NCBI RefSeq assembly: GCF_027359675.1
Contig: NZ_CP114786.1
Coordinates: 4,314,501 to 4,378,500 of the forward strand
Reading direction: 5' to 3'
Length of the DNA stretch: 64,000 nucleotides
DNA from: Roseibium sp. Sym1
Lineage (GTDB): Bacteria > Pseudomonadota > Alphaproteobacteria > Rhizobiales > Stappiaceae
Shown: positions 44,638 through 52,956 of the stretch, piece after piece
How the letters are laid out: each line of letters starts with the position of its first letter
Numbering within the stretch: the first letter of the stretch is position 1
Notes under the pieces: model-generated
The model's database searches: none
What the model was told of the DNA's origin: nothing
Seen by the model: the letters and a program-made list of their open reading frames with translations, nothing else
Made by a program: the position numbers and the translations under genes

Positions 44638-44668
44638 GGGAGCTGCTCATTGAGCAGCTCCCTTTTTT
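44638..44668 (+). terminator. Rho-independent terminator of mucR
   Basis: GGGAGCTGCTC and GAGCAGCTCCC form a perfect 11-bp stem around ATT, followed by six T. It begins 28 nt past the mucR stop. Confidence 0.93.
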
Positions 44669-44782
44669 GTTGTCGGGAAGCCGGAACTGCGCGAACTGCA
44701 CACCTTGCGCCAACGGCGCATTACCCCGTCGTTAAGTTCATCGTCGGGGAGGAGGCGCGCGCTGGACGCGAAGCGGCGCCGG

Positions 44783-45214
44783 TCAGGCGGCTTCCAGGGC
44801 CTGCTGCGCGTCCGAACGGATACGGCCCACCATGGAGCGCAACCCGTTGGAGCGTTGCGGCGTCAGGTGATCCTGCAGGCCAAGTTGGGAAAAGATCGCC
44901 TCGACATCCGTTTCCAGAATCTCGCGCGCCGGTTTTCCGCTGAACAGCGCGGTCACGATCGCCACGAGGCCCTGGACGATCAGGGCGTCGCTGTCGCCTT
45001 TGAAGGTCAGAACCGGCGCACCGTCGGCATTCCTGTCCACGGAGGTGATCAGCCAGACCTGAGACACGCAGCCGCGCACCTTGTTGGCGTCGGTCTTTTC
45101 GTTCTCTGAGAGATCCGGCAATTCCTTGCCGAGGTCGATCAGGTATTTGTAGCGGTCTTCCCAGTCGTCGAGAAAATCAAACGTCTCAAGGATTTCGTCC
45201 AGGCTGGTTGTCAT
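44783..45214 (-). CDS. sufE: SufE-family cysteine desulfurase activator
   Basis: 143-residue cytoplasmic sulfur-acceptor protein. The acceptor cysteine is C49 in TDANKVRGCVSQVWLI, the family motif; the opening LDEILETFDFLDDWEDRYKY is also typical. It takes persulfide from a SufS-type desulfurase and supports Fe-S cluster assembly. No other suf gene is nearby, which is common for a free-standing sufE in this group. Confidence 0.95.
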   Translation of the reverse strand: MTTSLDEILETFDFLDDWEDRYKYLIDLGKELPDLSENEKTDANKVRGCVSQVWLITSVDRNADGAPVLTFKGDSDALIVQGLVAIVTALFSGKPAREILETDVEAIFSQLGLQDHLTPQRSNGLRSMVGRIRSDAQQALEAA

Positions 45215-45516
45215 GGCACCGGTCTTTGCAGGTCGTTTGCGCCTTCATATAGCCTGCATGGGCGCAAGTGCAAACGATGATGACGGCGATCCCGTCTCGC
45301 GGCCTGGCCGAATTGTGAAAACCGGACGAAAATCTGCGGGCGACGGACACAAAAATACGCCGCAGATGAAATGGGCAGCTATCCATCTGCGGCGCAGCGG
45401 AACGAACCGCTGAAGTGAAGCCGTCTTTGCGGTGCCACAGATGGCACCGCAACAGCGGGGCGCAATCGGCCGTTATCGGACCCAGGAGGTCATAGGGTCT
45501 TCAACGGCCTGTCTGC
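45215..45516. other. Intergenic region upstream of sufE
   Basis: This 302-bp gap lies between the DUF5330 stop and the sufE start, both minus strand. It holds the sufE promoter and three consecutive stem-loops (45358-45450), annotated separately. No protein gene was seen. Confidence 0.5.
45358..45450 (-). other. Three tandem stem-loops, possible structured RNA
   Basis: Stem 1: CGCCGCAGATG pairs perfectly with CATCTGCGGCG (45358-45394, 11 bp). Stem 2: AGCGG with CCGCT (45396-45411). Stem 3: GCGGTGCCA with TGGCACCGC around CAGA (45429-45450, 9 bp). All three fall within 93 nt between the DUF5330 stop and the sufE start. They may be a 3'-UTR, a sufE leader or a small RNA; strand is a guess from the flanking genes. 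Confidence 0.45.
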
Positions 45517-45966
45517 TCAGGTCTTCTGACCTGAGCGTGGTTTGGGCCGTGGCACCGGCCCAAAATCTGTCTCCACTGGGGAGACGGTGTTCAAGTCCGG
45601 TTGCCAGTCGGTGCGTCCGGCCAGCTTCTGGATCGGGTGACCTGCAGTGGCGGTTCCGGTGGATCCGGTCAGCAAGGGTTCGGATTCGGCATTGTCGGCG
45701 ATCTGTGTGTCGAGAAACTCGTAGACGATGCGTGCGCCGTCGCGGGCACGGCTGCCGATTGCCGCCAACGCGTCGCCGCCGGTCTCGCAGGCTTGCGGAT
45801 TGCGTCCACAAAACCCACCAAGATCCGAAACGGTGGCCTGCGCGGCCAGGAAGGCAGAAACCGGATCGACTGTTTCCACCGAAGGTTCATCGTCCTGTTC
45901 GAATCCCAAAGGGATCAGGACCAGAACCAAGGTGAGCCAGAAGGCGGTTCTCAGGAGAAAGAACAT
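45517..45966 (-). CDS. DUF5330 domain-containing membrane protein
   Basis: 149 residues beginning MFFLLRTAFWLTLVLVLIPL, one membrane helix followed by an exported domain. LAAQATVSDLGGFCGRNPQA then CETGGDALAAIGSRARDG is the DUF5330 core with two cysteines; the C-terminal 60 residues are Pro/Thr-rich and variable. Function unknown; confined largely to alphaproteobacteria. ATG 45966 is chosen to place the helix at the N-terminus; ATG 45978 is also possible. Confidence 0.8.
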   Translation of the reverse strand: MFFLLRTAFWLTLVLVLIPLGFEQDDEPSVETVDPVSAFLAAQATVSDLGGFCGRNPQACETGGDALAAIGSRARDGARIVYEFLDTQIADNAESEPLLTGSTGTATAGHPIQKLAGRTDWQPDLNTVSPVETDFGPVPRPKPRSGQKT

Positions 45967-46294
45967 GTCGCTACCCATAGTGTCAGTTCTGTCGTTGCAT
46001 GCCTTCTTGCCACCGGCACGCTTGTTATGAGGGCACCATAGCAGTGACATGAGAATGCCCGGTTGAGCGGGAAAGTCCAATTTTCGTAAAATAAAACAGG
46101 CATTTAAGGGGAATTTTCTGAAAAATTGAATCAAATTTGAACGATTTCGGGGCAACGTGTTGAAATCGCGAGGATTTCGGAAAAAAAAGCGCATTCCCAA
46201 TTCATCCTTTATCGTTCCTTAAGTGCTCCGGCGGACAATACCCGCACAAGGGGTGCGAGCGGCGGTGATTGTCGCTGTTGTGTGGTAGAGTAGA
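45967..46294. other. Divergent intergenic region, DUF5330 gene / pseudokinase gene
   Basis: A 328-bp region that is AT-rich at 46070-46220 and should carry the promoters of both flanking genes. No palindrome or gene stood out. Confidence 0.45.
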
Positions 46295-47980
46295 GTGCGT
46301 AACCTTCTGAAATTCATTGGAAATATGTTCAGGCATTGGGTGGTCCGGGTCGACGGGATGATTCATCCTGCCGCGGCTTCAGACCCGTTTTTGGCGCCGT
46401 TGCACCGGTCCTTTCTGATCAGCAGCTTCGCAAGCGGCGCGGCCGCGCTGATTGTCCTGCCGTTGCATCTCGCGCTTGCAGGGCCGCCGCATGCCGCGGT
46501 TCTTCTGGTGCTGACGTGGATGGTGAGCCAGTGGCCGCTTGCGCTGTTCCTCTCCCGTTCGGGAGGGTTAAACAGGGTGATCGGGCTGTCTTCCGGCCTG
46601 TTTGCCTGTCTGGTGGCCGGCATTTGCCTGCTGACGGGCGGCACCGGATCGTTTGCGCTGGTGTGGCTGCTTGTTCCGTTGATGGAAACGGCCTTTTCGA
46701 CCGACCGCCGGACGCCTGTCCTGCTGACCCTCTTGTGTGGTGCGTTGCTCGCCGGCATTGCCCTGATGCCGCTGCCGGCGACGCAGATCGCCGTGCCGGA
46801 CGCAAACGTGCCGTTCTATGCGACCCTGGGCGCTCTGCTCTATACCGGTGTCCTCTGTTTCAGGCTGACGCTCGACCGTTTGCTGGCGCTGCGCGTGGAG
46901 CGGCGATCGCAGGAGACGCTGCAGAGGGTTGGGCAGGGCATGTCCGATGTGGTTTGCGAACTTTCCGCCGACGGTGCGATCAGGATTCTGGCCGGGCCCA
47001 TCACGAAACTGATCGGCCCCCTTCCGATCGCCGATGGCGAGGACTGGCTGTTTCCCCGATTGCACGTCGCCGACAGGCCGCTTTACCTGACATGCTTGTC
47101 CAGCGCCCGTCACAGCGGAGACACCAGAAGCCTGACGGTTCGATTTAGGGTGGGCGCATCTCAGCCTGGGGAAATCGGGCAGGCCGACTATATCGACCTG
47201 GCTCTGACATTGCGGCCAACCGGACTTGCGGGGTCGCTGGCGACGGAACCGGAACACTCCTTGCTGCTCACCTTGAGTGCGGACGTCCGGGACGTGCCGG
47301 AAACCCGGACACCGGCCGATGGCGAATTCCCTGCCGGAAGACTGTCGAGGAGCCTGGTGGAATTTTCCGACCCGGAGCCCGAGGAGGCAATTGCGGACCG
47401 GAAGCATCACGGTCGCCAAACGGACCCTGTGCCTGTTTCAGCTGCGTCTCCGCTGGGCGAGTCGTTGCCGACCGGTAGGATGGCGTTCGAAAGCGCGGCT
47501 GACACGGAACGGGAACCTCTCGATGCCCGCGATCCCGGCATGAGCGACATTACCGCCAGCCTTGAACAGTGCCGCGACCTGCTTGCGCCAGTTGCTGCAC
47601 GACGGGGCGTGATGCTGGATCTCGCGGCGGGGGCCGACCTGCCAATGGTTGCAGCCAGGCCCAAATGTGTGCGCCAGGCCCTCTATTTTCTGTTGGCGGA
47701 CATGATCGAAACGTGCGGGGAAGGCGCTCTCTTGACCGTATCGACGGAAATTTCCGCCACCGGTCTCGATTGCCTGCTGACAGTCAGGAACAGGCCGTCC
47801 GGCATGCCATGGTGCGTCGACGGGTCCGAATTGGTGTTCGACAGTGCCTCCAAGCTGCTGGTGCAGACCGGCGGCAGCCTGTCGGTACGTTCCATGAAGG
47901 GTGCGGGAGACTGCGTGGTTGTTCACTTGCCCCTCGGCGCCGGCAAACCGGCTGCCAGGCCGCTGGCAAAATCGGCATAG
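46295..47980 (+). CDS. Membrane pseudo-histidine kinase (PAS, degenerate kinase core)
   Basis: 561 residues. About six helices (40-196) are followed by a PAS-like region (205-320), a low-complexity acidic linker (330-420) and a kinase-like C-terminal part (430-550). Where a HisKA H-box is expected there is ITASLEQCRDLLAPVAARRG, with no His-Glu. The N-box reads RQALYFLLADMIE, without the asparagine, and no D-x-G-x-G follows, so neither autophosphorylation nor normal ATP binding is likely. The closing GGSLSVRSMKGAGDCVVVHL keeps the fold. GTG start at 46295; ATG 46325 is the alternative. The gene for a peptidoglycan-binding-domain protein follows after 7 nt. Confidence 0.85.
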   Translation: MRNLLKFIGNMFRHWVVRVDGMIHPAAASDPFLAPLHRSFLISSFASGAAALIVLPLHLALAGPPHAAVLLVLTWMVSQWPLALFLSRSGGLNRVIGLSSGLFACLVAGICLLTGGTGSFALVWLLVPLMETAFSTDRRTPVLLTLLCGALLAGIALMPLPATQIAVPDANVPFYATLGALLYTGVLCFRLTLDRLLALRVERRSQETLQRVGQGMSDVVCELSADGAIRILAGPITKLIGPLPIADGEDWLFPRLHVADRPLYLTCLSSARHSGDTRSLTVRFRVGASQPGEIGQADYIDLALTLRPTGLAGSLATEPEHSLLLTLSADVRDVPETRTPADGEFPAGRLSRSLVEFSDPEPEEAIADRKHHGRQTDPVPVSAASPLGESLPTGRMAFESAADTEREPLDARDPGMSDITASLEQCRDLLAPVAARRGVMLDLAAGADLPMVAARPKCVRQALYFLLADMIETCGEGALLTVSTEISATGLDCLLTVRNRPSGMPWCVDGSELVFDSASKLLVQTGGSLSVRSMKGAGDCVVVHLPLGAGKPAARPLAKSA

Positions 47981-47987
47981 GGGCGGC

Positions 47988-48752
47988 ATGGCAAAAGCGG
48001 GAAAAAACGCGAAGAAGTCAAAGACCCAGGCGGCGAAGCACCCGGAAAGCTTCATGTCGAAAGCGGGACATGTTGCGCTCGACAATCCGGTTGCAGCCGG
48101 CGGCACGGTCGTCATGGGGCTGACTGCCTGCCTGATCGTTGCCAATGCGGTCGGTTTGCAGCCGGGCCGTCATCCGGCACCGCTGTTTGCGACCAGGGAC
48201 AGATCCGATGCCTTGCAGGTTCCCGAACCTGACGGGCGCAATCCGGGACTGAAGGTTCAGGAAATCTCGACCCTCGTGCTCGATCTGCAGATTTCCTTGC
48301 GCAAGATAGGTCTTTATGAAGGCCCTCTGGACGGGCTCAACGGTCCGGCAACGGAACGCGCGATCCGCTCCTTCGAACGGCGCTCGGGCCAGGTGGAGAC
48401 TGGCGAGGCCAGCGAAGCGCTGCTCGCCCTGGTGCTCTTGCAGGGGGACGCGCCCGCGGAGGGCCACATGCCGGTGCCACGGGCAAAGCCGGGTTTTGCA
48501 GGCACAAGCAACCGTGTCACCGATAGCGATGCGGTTGCCGGGGTCGATGCCGATCCGAAACTGATGAAAATTCAAAAGGCATTGTCCGAACTCGGGTACG
48601 GGCCGCTCAAGGCCGATGGCCTCATGGGGGCGAACACCAACGCCGCCATCAGGCGCTTCGAATTCGACCGTGGCCTGCCCATGACCGGTGAACCGGGGCC
48701 GAAGGTGATCGAGCGCCTGGAAATGGTCAGCGGCCGGAAGCTGTCGGGATAG
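47988..48752 (+). CDS. Membrane-anchored protein with two peptidoglycan-binding domains
   Basis: 254 residues. A Lys-rich cytoplasmic start is followed by one helix (about 33-57), a periplasmic linker and two PG_binding_1 domains: LQISLRKIGLYEGPLDGLNG at about 100-150 and IQKALSELGYGPLKADGLMG then ANTNAAIRRFEFDRGLPMTG at about 190-245. It probably anchors to peptidoglycan. It begins 7 nt after the pseudokinase stop, so the two are probably co-expressed and may work together at the envelope. Confidence 0.9.
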   Translation: MAKAGKNAKKSKTQAAKHPESFMSKAGHVALDNPVAAGGTVVMGLTACLIVANAVGLQPGRHPAPLFATRDRSDALQVPEPDGRNPGLKVQEISTLVLDLQISLRKIGLYEGPLDGLNGPATERAIRSFERRSGQVETGEASEALLALVLLQGDAPAEGHMPVPRAKPGFAGTSNRVTDSDAVAGVDADPKLMKIQKALSELGYGPLKADGLMGANTNAAIRRFEFDRGLPMTGEPGPKVIERLEMVSGRKLSG

Positions 48753-48830
48753 TTGCCGGAGGGCGGGCCGTGGCGTAAAGCTGCGGCTCACGCTTGCGGC
48801 GCCGGCGCGCGGGCGAACACGGAAGGCAGC

Positions 48831-49205
48831 ATGCGCGTTACCACGGATTTTTTTGTCAGCGCCCTTGTCCGGCGGATTTTCGGTGAAGGGGGCTTTGCCG
48901 CCGTTTCCAAGAAGGGCGCACCGGAGGCCGGTGCGGTGTTTGTCTGTGTGGACAGGCTGGACGGCAGTTACGACTTCTACGGCCCTGCACCCCAGGCGAT
49001 GTTTTCCGACCAGCCCCAGGGGCGCCTGTTCGAATGCATTTTCGAGAAATGCGATCGTGAACAGCTGGACGCCCGCCTAAAGAGCGAAGCCCGGATGGAT
49101 CCGGATTATTGGCTTGTCGAGATCGAAGCCCGTGACGGCCGTGTGGATCTGCCCCTCGCACAGGACGATGCACCGGACCCGGGGGAAGGTCTGTTTCGGT
49201 ATTGA
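48831..49205 (+). CDS. DUF1491 family protein
   Basis: 124-residue soluble protein: FFVSALVRRIFGEGGFAAVS, KKGAPEAGAVFVCVDRLDG and EARMDPDYWLVEIEARDG are the DUF1491 pattern, found in alphaproteobacteria. Function unknown. GGAAGGCAGC precedes ATG 48831. Same strand as the pseudokinase/peptidoglycan-binding pair, 78 nt behind it, and convergent with the DUF2336 gene. Confidence 0.87.
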   Translation: MRVTTDFFVSALVRRIFGEGGFAAVSKKGAPEAGAVFVCVDRLDGSYDFYGPAPQAMFSDQPQGRLFECIFEKCDREQLDARLKSEARMDPDYWLVEIEARDGRVDLPLAQDDAPDPGEGLFRY

Positions 49206-49241
49206 AACGGGAGCCGTCTGCCGCGTTGGCCGGCGGGAGCC

Positions 49242-50399
49242 TCAGAGACCGGCCTTTTTCCTGGCGTCCGCGGTGTCCGGGACCGGTGTGCCGGTGGCTT
49301 GAGCCTCGCGCCGGACACTTTCCTGATACTGGACGTTTTGCGTCGGAGCGGTGACCGGAACAGCCTGCGCTCCCTGATCATGCAGGGTCCACTGTCCGAC
49401 AAGAACTTCGGCGGCGCCATGGCTGAGGGTCCGGTAGAGGCGGAGCAGGGCACGCAGACGTTCGAGTGTCAGGCCATCGGCGCCGAGCCGGATCAGAACC
49501 GTTGTGAGCTGTGAGGCGGAGAAGCCGAGCGCTTTCATGGCGATGGTCAGGCCTTCGGCCTGATCCTGCCTGAGCAACAGGTCGCATGTCGGTTGCCGCA
49601 GGCCGAGGCCCTGGCCGAGCAGATCGGCAAAGCGGGACCGGTTCTGGTGAAGCGCCTCGTGCACCAATGCGTCCTGCAGTTTCAGGCGGCTGCCGGACGG
49701 GCGACTGCCCTGGGCCATGCCGGGGGCCTGTGCCTGTTTGACGAGGCTCGTCATCTCTGCCGCGGCGATGGCTTTCGGTTTCAGCTGATCTGGCAAGTGC
49801 AGGAATTGTCCCATGAGTCCATCCGGGTTTAATGCGTCCTGACCGGCCAATTCTAAACCAAGAGTAGCAACGATGTCACTACGGCAACTCAATTTTGTCT
49901 GATGAGCTTGCGTGAGGATGATGTCGTCGCGTTCAAGAAGGATCCTGATGACCTGGGCGCCTGCATGATCGCACAGGGCGCTGATGACCGAATCGCGTAA
50001 GGACGGCCGGTTGGCGATCGCCGTTCGCAGAGTGTCCGGGCCGGTCCTCGCGGTGCGCAGAAGGAGATCCACAGAAAGCCTTGGACTGTAACGAAGCGCG
50101 GGATAGGCGGTCAGGTCGTCGTCGTCGGCTGCCAGCATTTCAAGGAGAGTGTCCGGAATCTCCGGGTGACCGGCCAGCAACGCCGCTATCCTGCGCCTGT
50201 CCGGCAAGGATGTCAGCGGCAGCAGGTTCTGGGCCAGCTCGAGAAATATCTCTTTTTCTTCAACATCATGACGCGTCCTGCCGACGAAGAGTTCACTCGC
50301 GGCCAGAAGCACGCCGCGGTCGCTGCCGTTGCTCCGGGGCGCTCTGGATGATGAAGAGGAGGTTGGCACAGGCTGGTTGAAATGCTGGGTTTGGCGCAT
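49242..50399 (-). CDS. DUF2336 domain-containing protein
   Basis: 385-residue soluble, all-helical protein. LPLTSLPDRRRIAALLAGHP and TARTGPDTLRTAIANRPSLR with later repeats fit the DUF2336 HEAT-like region (about 50-300). The N-terminal 35 residues are Ser-rich and disordered, and the C-terminal 40 residues are Thr/Gln-rich. Function is unknown; relatives occur near motility and c-di-GMP genes in alphaproteobacteria. It stands alone. Confidence 0.85.
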   Translation of the reverse strand: MRQTQHFNQPVPTSSSSSRAPRSNGSDRGVLLAASELFVGRTRHDVEEKEIFLELAQNLLPLTSLPDRRRIAALLAGHPEIPDTLLEMLAADDDDLTAYPALRYSPRLSVDLLLRTARTGPDTLRTAIANRPSLRDSVISALCDHAGAQVIRILLERDDIILTQAHQTKLSCRSDIVATLGLELAGQDALNPDGLMGQFLHLPDQLKPKAIAAAEMTSLVKQAQAPGMAQGSRPSGSRLKLQDALVHEALHQNRSRFADLLGQGLGLRQPTCDLLLRQDQAEGLTIAMKALGFSASQLTTVLIRLGADGLTLERLRALLRLYRTLSHGAAEVLVGQWTLHDQGAQAVPVTAPTQNVQYQESVRREAQATGTPVPDTADARKKAGL

Positions 50400-50592
50400 G
50401 AGACCCGTCTACGAAATACAAAAGTCCGGACCACCGGTGGAACTGATTTGGTTCAAATTGCCGGAAAAGCGTTAGCATGCTGTTAACCCTGACGACTTCT
50501 AAATGAAGAAGCAGGAAGTAATGCGTCGCCCGTTTGACCGTTCCCCGCCGGTAATACGCCGTCCGGGGAGACCGGAACCGAAGGAGGAGACG

Positions 50593-50802
50593 ATGGGCAC
50601 TTTGTTGGACTTTTCATCAGCACAACGGCCAACTTCACGCGTAGGTCACCGCTCCAATCAACGCCGCTCGGACAGTTGCGACAGTTTTGGTGAAGTTATC
50701 CTCTTCCCAGGCGTCCGGTACGAGCGTCACGACCTTGATCTTGCCGCACGAATCGCGACCATCGGAAAAGCGGCGGGACCTGTAGGCTCCGACAAGGACT
50801 GA
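50593..50802 (+). CDS. Small conserved-looking protein, 69 residues
   Basis: MGTLLDFSSAQRPTSRVGHR with a strong AAGGAGGAGACG before ATG 50593. The C-terminal half contains FGEVILFPGVRYERHDLDLA, which recalls short uncharacterised alphaproteobacterial proteins, while the middle is Arg/Ser-rich. No membrane segment. Function unknown; the ribosome-binding site and codon use support a real gene. Confidence 0.7.
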   Translation: MGTLLDFSSAQRPTSRVGHRSNQRRSDSCDSFGEVILFPGVRYERHDLDLAARIATIGKAAGPVGSDKD

Positions 50803-50925
50803 CAGTCCTGGCCTTCTCAGCCGCTTGTGGGGACCCAAACGACCAGCGGTCTGGAGACACGCCCGATGGGCTTAGGCAACGTGGTTCAAAGCACCGCCGC
50901 GTCCATAGCGGACAGCAGGCAGGGC

Positions 50926-51729
50926 ATGGGGCAGGGCATCAGGATCGTCAGCGCCCTGCTGGTTGCCGCCGGGCTGGCCGCATGCGTTCGCCCGACCGGC
51001 GATTTCGACCGCGCGAGACCTTCCGTTATCCATGACAAGTTGATGCCGGCTGCCGGGGACGAAGCCGCGCGGCTGCGAGGAGACCCGGTCTCCAAATTCA
51101 ACTACACCAACGACGAAAAACTGATGCGCAACCGCGGCTGGACGCTGATCCGTCCGCCTTGGACCAAGGACTGGATCGGCGGCACCATGGTTGAATTGTC
51201 GCGCACGCGGGTTCTGCCCGAGGTCGAGGGCAGGGTGCCGCCGGATCTCTACCTGATCTACCTGCGCTCGGACAAGTTCCAGTCCTCGGACGCACGATAC
51301 GACAAGATCGCAGCCGACGCGTCCGGTGACGCGGAACTGGTCATGCCCTTCTGCGAGGTCGCCCTTCGCGTCAAGAAAGCTGACGACGAGCGCCTGCGCA
51401 TCCTGCAGAACAAGCCGGTGACGACTGAAGAGACTTATGACGGCGCCAAGGCGCGTGTCTGGGAAAACCGGGTGATGATCAAATGGGTGGGACAAGCCTT
51501 GCGCTACCGCATCATCGCCTACAAGAAGGCGCTGGACGGTCTTGAGATCGAAACTCCGACCAGGGACAGGGTCTGGAAGGTCAACAACGCCATTCGCGAA
51601 CTGGAAGGCCAGGTGCGCATCGCCGAAGCCGGCTGTGACCCGGACAAGCGCTACGGCGATGACAAACCCGTGCGGCGCTCGCGAATTTACAAGGGCTGGG
51701 GCCTGGAGCGGGAACCCGTCCAGAAATAG
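50926..51729 (+). CDS. Putative lipoprotein of unknown function
   Basis: 267 residues with a lipoprotein signal IVSALLVAAGLAAC (cysteine near residue 20). The mature part is soluble and charged, with PAAGDEAARLRGDPVSKFNY and WTLIRPPWTKDWIGGTMVEL; two further cysteines (PFCEVALRV, GCDPDK) could form a disulfide. ATG 50926 gives a standard signal peptide; ATG 50866, with GGAG 9 nt upstream, would add 20 residues. No known domain recognised. Confidence 0.8.
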   Translation: MGQGIRIVSALLVAAGLAACVRPTGDFDRARPSVIHDKLMPAAGDEAARLRGDPVSKFNYTNDEKLMRNRGWTLIRPPWTKDWIGGTMVELSRTRVLPEVEGRVPPDLYLIYLRSDKFQSSDARYDKIAADASGDAELVMPFCEVALRVKKADDERLRILQNKPVTTEETYDGAKARVWENRVMIKWVGQALRYRIIAYKKALDGLEIETPTRDRVWKVNNAIRELEGQVRIAEAGCDPDKRYGDDKPVRRSRIYKGWGLEREPVQK

Positions 51730-51743
51730 GGACCACGGTCCCC
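51730..51743. other. Short stem-loop after lipoprotein gene
   Basis: GGGAC-CACG-GTCCC immediately follows the stop codon. The stem is short and lacks a U-tract, so its role in termination is doubtful. Confidence 0.25.
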
Positions 51744-51799
51744 GTCGTCAGGCAGCCTGGCGCATTTGGTGGCCCGTTTGCGGGGCGCGTCCCGTGTTC

Positions 51800-52072
51800 T
51801 CAGACATAATCACGTCCTGACGCGCGTCCCGCGAAATAGAGTATCGCTGCGAAACAGGCATAAAACACGCCGAAAGACAGCATTTCAATAATCAGCAGGA
51901 CCTCGTAGACGACCGTGAAAAAGCTTTGGGGAATTACCAGCGCAAACCCGATCCACAGAAACACCAGCAGGGCGAAGGCCTGGGACAACCGGCCGAGATG
52001 ATTTCTTCCCGAGTACAGACCGGTATCAATCCGGCCGGCTCCAAAGCCCAGTACAAAGGGTATGAAGTGCAA
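51800..52072 (-). CDS. Small membrane protein, possibly 5'-degenerate
   Basis: 90 residues from a TTG at 52072, with two strong helices (FALLVFLWIGFALVIPQSFF and VLLIIEMLSFGVFYACFAAI). The same frame stays open for 28 more codons upstream (ending DYRLYAAGAVLHFIPFVLGF across the TTG) with protein-like sequence but no ATG or GTG before a TAG stop. Either the TTG is used, or the original start was lost or shifted into the overlapping frame. No family recognised. Confidence 0.45.
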   Translation of the reverse strand: MHFIPFVLGFGAGRIDTGLYSGRNHLGRLSQAFALLVFLWIGFALVIPQSFFTVVYEVLLIIEMLSFGVFYACFAAILYFAGRASGRDYV

Positions 52073-52395
52073 TACCGCGCCTGCGGCGTAAAGTCGGTAA
52101 TCCGTAGCCCCGGCCCCCGGTTCTTGAACTCCAGATTCTCGAGATCCACGCTACAGGGAAAGACCTCATCCGTGCCATTGCAAAGTGGCGTTCAGGACCA
52201 TGCAGCGCGTTCTGTCCACAACGGCAGACCCGGTGCCTGAAGGGGGAGGCAACGGCATGTCGCGCTCCGTGGAACCGACAGGGTGACACCCTGGTTCGGG
52301 AACGCGACAGTACAGGCGAGGCACTGCCGGCGATCCCGCATGGCCTGTCCATGGCTCGGAGCTTGCGGCCAGGCCGTTTCATCGGCCAATCGCTC
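52073..52395. other. Low-coding region between small membrane protein and DUF1254 gene
   Basis: 323 bp without a convincing gene. Minus-strand frame around 52150 reads PLCNGTDEVFPCSVDLENLE then FKNRGPGLRITDFTPQARYC, which looks like a gene fragment, but it has no good start and runs into a frame change near 52100. It may be a decayed gene. Confidence 0.35.
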
Positions 52396-52956
52396 TCAGA
52401 TACCGCCGCAGCTGGCCGACTTGAGTGCCTGATCGACAGTGCCGGCACGGGAGGCGTGCGGCACATAGGCCCTGAGGAGTGCAAAACCGCTGATCGGCGC
52501 TTCCGTTTCGATCACGATCAGGTCTTCCAGGTTCTCCGGCGGATTTTCACGCAGGATGGACAGCTGTTGCGTTGTCAGGACCAGCATGGACAGGCGTTCC
52601 GCGCCGGCGGTGCGGTTGTTGAGGCTGTAGACGGCCTCGCCGGCCGCGTTGAACAGGCCAATGGACCAAAACGGAACCGGTATGCTGGCATCGAAGAGGA
52701 CCGGTCCGTCCGCAAGCTGAAAGCGGCAGGCGGCATGTTTCATGGCAGGGTCGAGGTCGGGAAGCGCCTCCGCACCAGGACGGACATCCGGCAGAAGGTT
52801 GAACTGCCGGTCGGGCCCGTGGCTGGCGACATTGTCATAGGCACTGTGCTGAATGTTTTTCGGGATCGCGAGCACGACCAGGATGTGGATGATCGCCGCC
52901 AGGCACAGTGTTGCCAGCAGGCCGACCGTCATGGAAAAGCGTGGCGACAGCGTCAT
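52396..52956 (-). CDS. DUF1254 domain-containing membrane-anchored protein
   Basis: 186 residues: one N-terminal helix (about 9-32) and a periplasmic DUF1254-type domain (DASIPVPFWSIGLFNAAGEA, then VYSLNNRT). It pairs with the DUF1214 gene, whose stop overlaps its start (ATGA). The two domains occur as one polypeptide in other bacteria, so they likely form a complex. Function unknown; third gene of the PBP1 operon. Confidence 0.87.
   Translation of the reverse strand: MTLSPRFSMTVGLLATLCLAAIIHILVVLAIPKNIQHSAYDNVASHGPDRQFNLLPDVRPGAEALPDLDPAMKHAACRFQLADGPVLFDASIPVPFWSIGLFNAAGEAVYSLNNRTAGAERLSMLVLTTQQLSILRENPPENLEDLIVIETEAPISGFALLRAYVPHASRAGTVDQALKSASCGGI

Noticed and set aside
52026-52484. 152-codon minus-strand frame overlapping the DUF1254 gene
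   Set aside because: Arg/Pro-rich shadow; the overlapping DUF1254 frame is coupled by ATGA to DUF1214.
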